Positions 63,966-64,000 of a stretch of 64,000 nt of DNA are shown here, piece after piece. A program made the translations under genes and the position numbers. Source of the DNA: Bordetella genomosp. 11. GTDB taxonomy: Bacteria > Pseudomonadota > Gammaproteobacteria > Burkholderiales > Burkholderiaceae_B. The notes beneath the pieces were generated by a model that was not told where the DNA came from, made no database searches, and saw only the letters and a list, made by a program, of their open reading frames with translations. The stretch lies in NCBI RefSeq assembly GCF_002261215.1, contig NZ_NEVS01000004.1, positions 3,472,001-3,536,000 of the forward strand, in the 5' to 3' direction. Position 1 is the first letter of the stretch. Each line of letters starts with the position of its first letter.

Positions 63966-64000
63966 ATGGAATTGTTTGAACACCTGATGCTGGGCTTTTC
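63966..64000 (+). CDS. tctA: Start of TctA (truncated by window edge)
   Basis: AAGGAG lies before ATG, and the first codons read MELFEHLMLGF, as TctA large subunits do. It is cut by the right edge of the window. Confidence 0.75.
   Translation, partial: MELFEHLMLGF

Overview
The window looks like a chromosome segment of a high-GC betaproteobacterium of the Alcaligenaceae, most like Bordetella or Achromobacter. The reasons are the gene content and order (mraZ to lpxC division and cell-wall cluster with a fused murE-murF, secA, a Bug-type tricarboxylate-transporter binding protein, PagP, an rrn operon with tRNA-Ile and tRNA-Ala in the spacer) and the protein sequences themselves. It is mostly core chromosome: I see no insertion sequence, prophage, integrase, CRISPR array or plasmid function. 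The genus call is inference from protein recognition, not from a search.

Layout. 1-20 kb is a mixed metabolic region: fadD (-); an M20 amidohydrolase (+); a LysR regulator divergent from a YeiH-family membrane protein; a YciA thioesterase; mgtE; pagP; ChaC (-); an Lrp regulator divergent from a biotin-sulfoxide-reductase-like molybdoenzyme and a cysteine-dioxygenase-like protein; a minus-strand unit of GntR regulator, Bug binding protein and thiamine-diphosphate enzyme; a VOC protein; and secA with an M23 peptidase. 20.7-40 kb is the division and cell-wall cluster. On the minus strand it reads mraZ, rsmH, ftsL, ftsI, murE-murF (one fused gene), mraY, murD, ftsW, murG, murC, ddl, ftsQ, ftsA, ftsZ, lpxC, most joined by 1-11 nt overlaps. 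A dciA-like gene reads away from it. Four GTGGG-like repeats phased at exactly 10 nt lie just upstream of mraZ and look like the MraZ autoregulatory box.

40-49 kb holds rnpB (-) with its terminator, a secreted phosphoesterase divergent from a di-haem cytochrome c peroxidase, an Uup-type ABC-F ATPase, pyrC, a second M20 amidohydrolase, a SWIB-domain protein and a small membrane protein. 49.4-55.3 kb is a full rRNA operon on the minus strand (16S, tRNA-Ile, tRNA-Ala, 23S, 5S) with promoter, boxA sites, both processing stems and terminator. 55.8-64 kb holds an Lrp regulator divergent from hpd, ilvD with a co-directional cytochrome c, lgt, a SIMPL-domain protein, a likely 6S RNA next to zapA and a coiled-coil zapB-like gene, and at the right edge tctB with the first bases of tctA.

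How it works together. Peptidoglycan precursor synthesis (MurC, MurD, MurE-MurF, Ddl, MraY, MurG), septation (FtsL, I, W, Q, A, Z, plus ZapA elsewhere) and lipid A synthesis (LpxC, and PagP elsewhere) are encoded in or near one block. The less-explained parts are small neighbourhoods: the GntR/Bug/ThDP-enzyme unit with a perfect 14-bp palindromic operator, the Lrp/molybdoenzyme/dioxygenase group, and ilvD overlapping a cytochrome c gene. I found no convincing new defence or mobile system.
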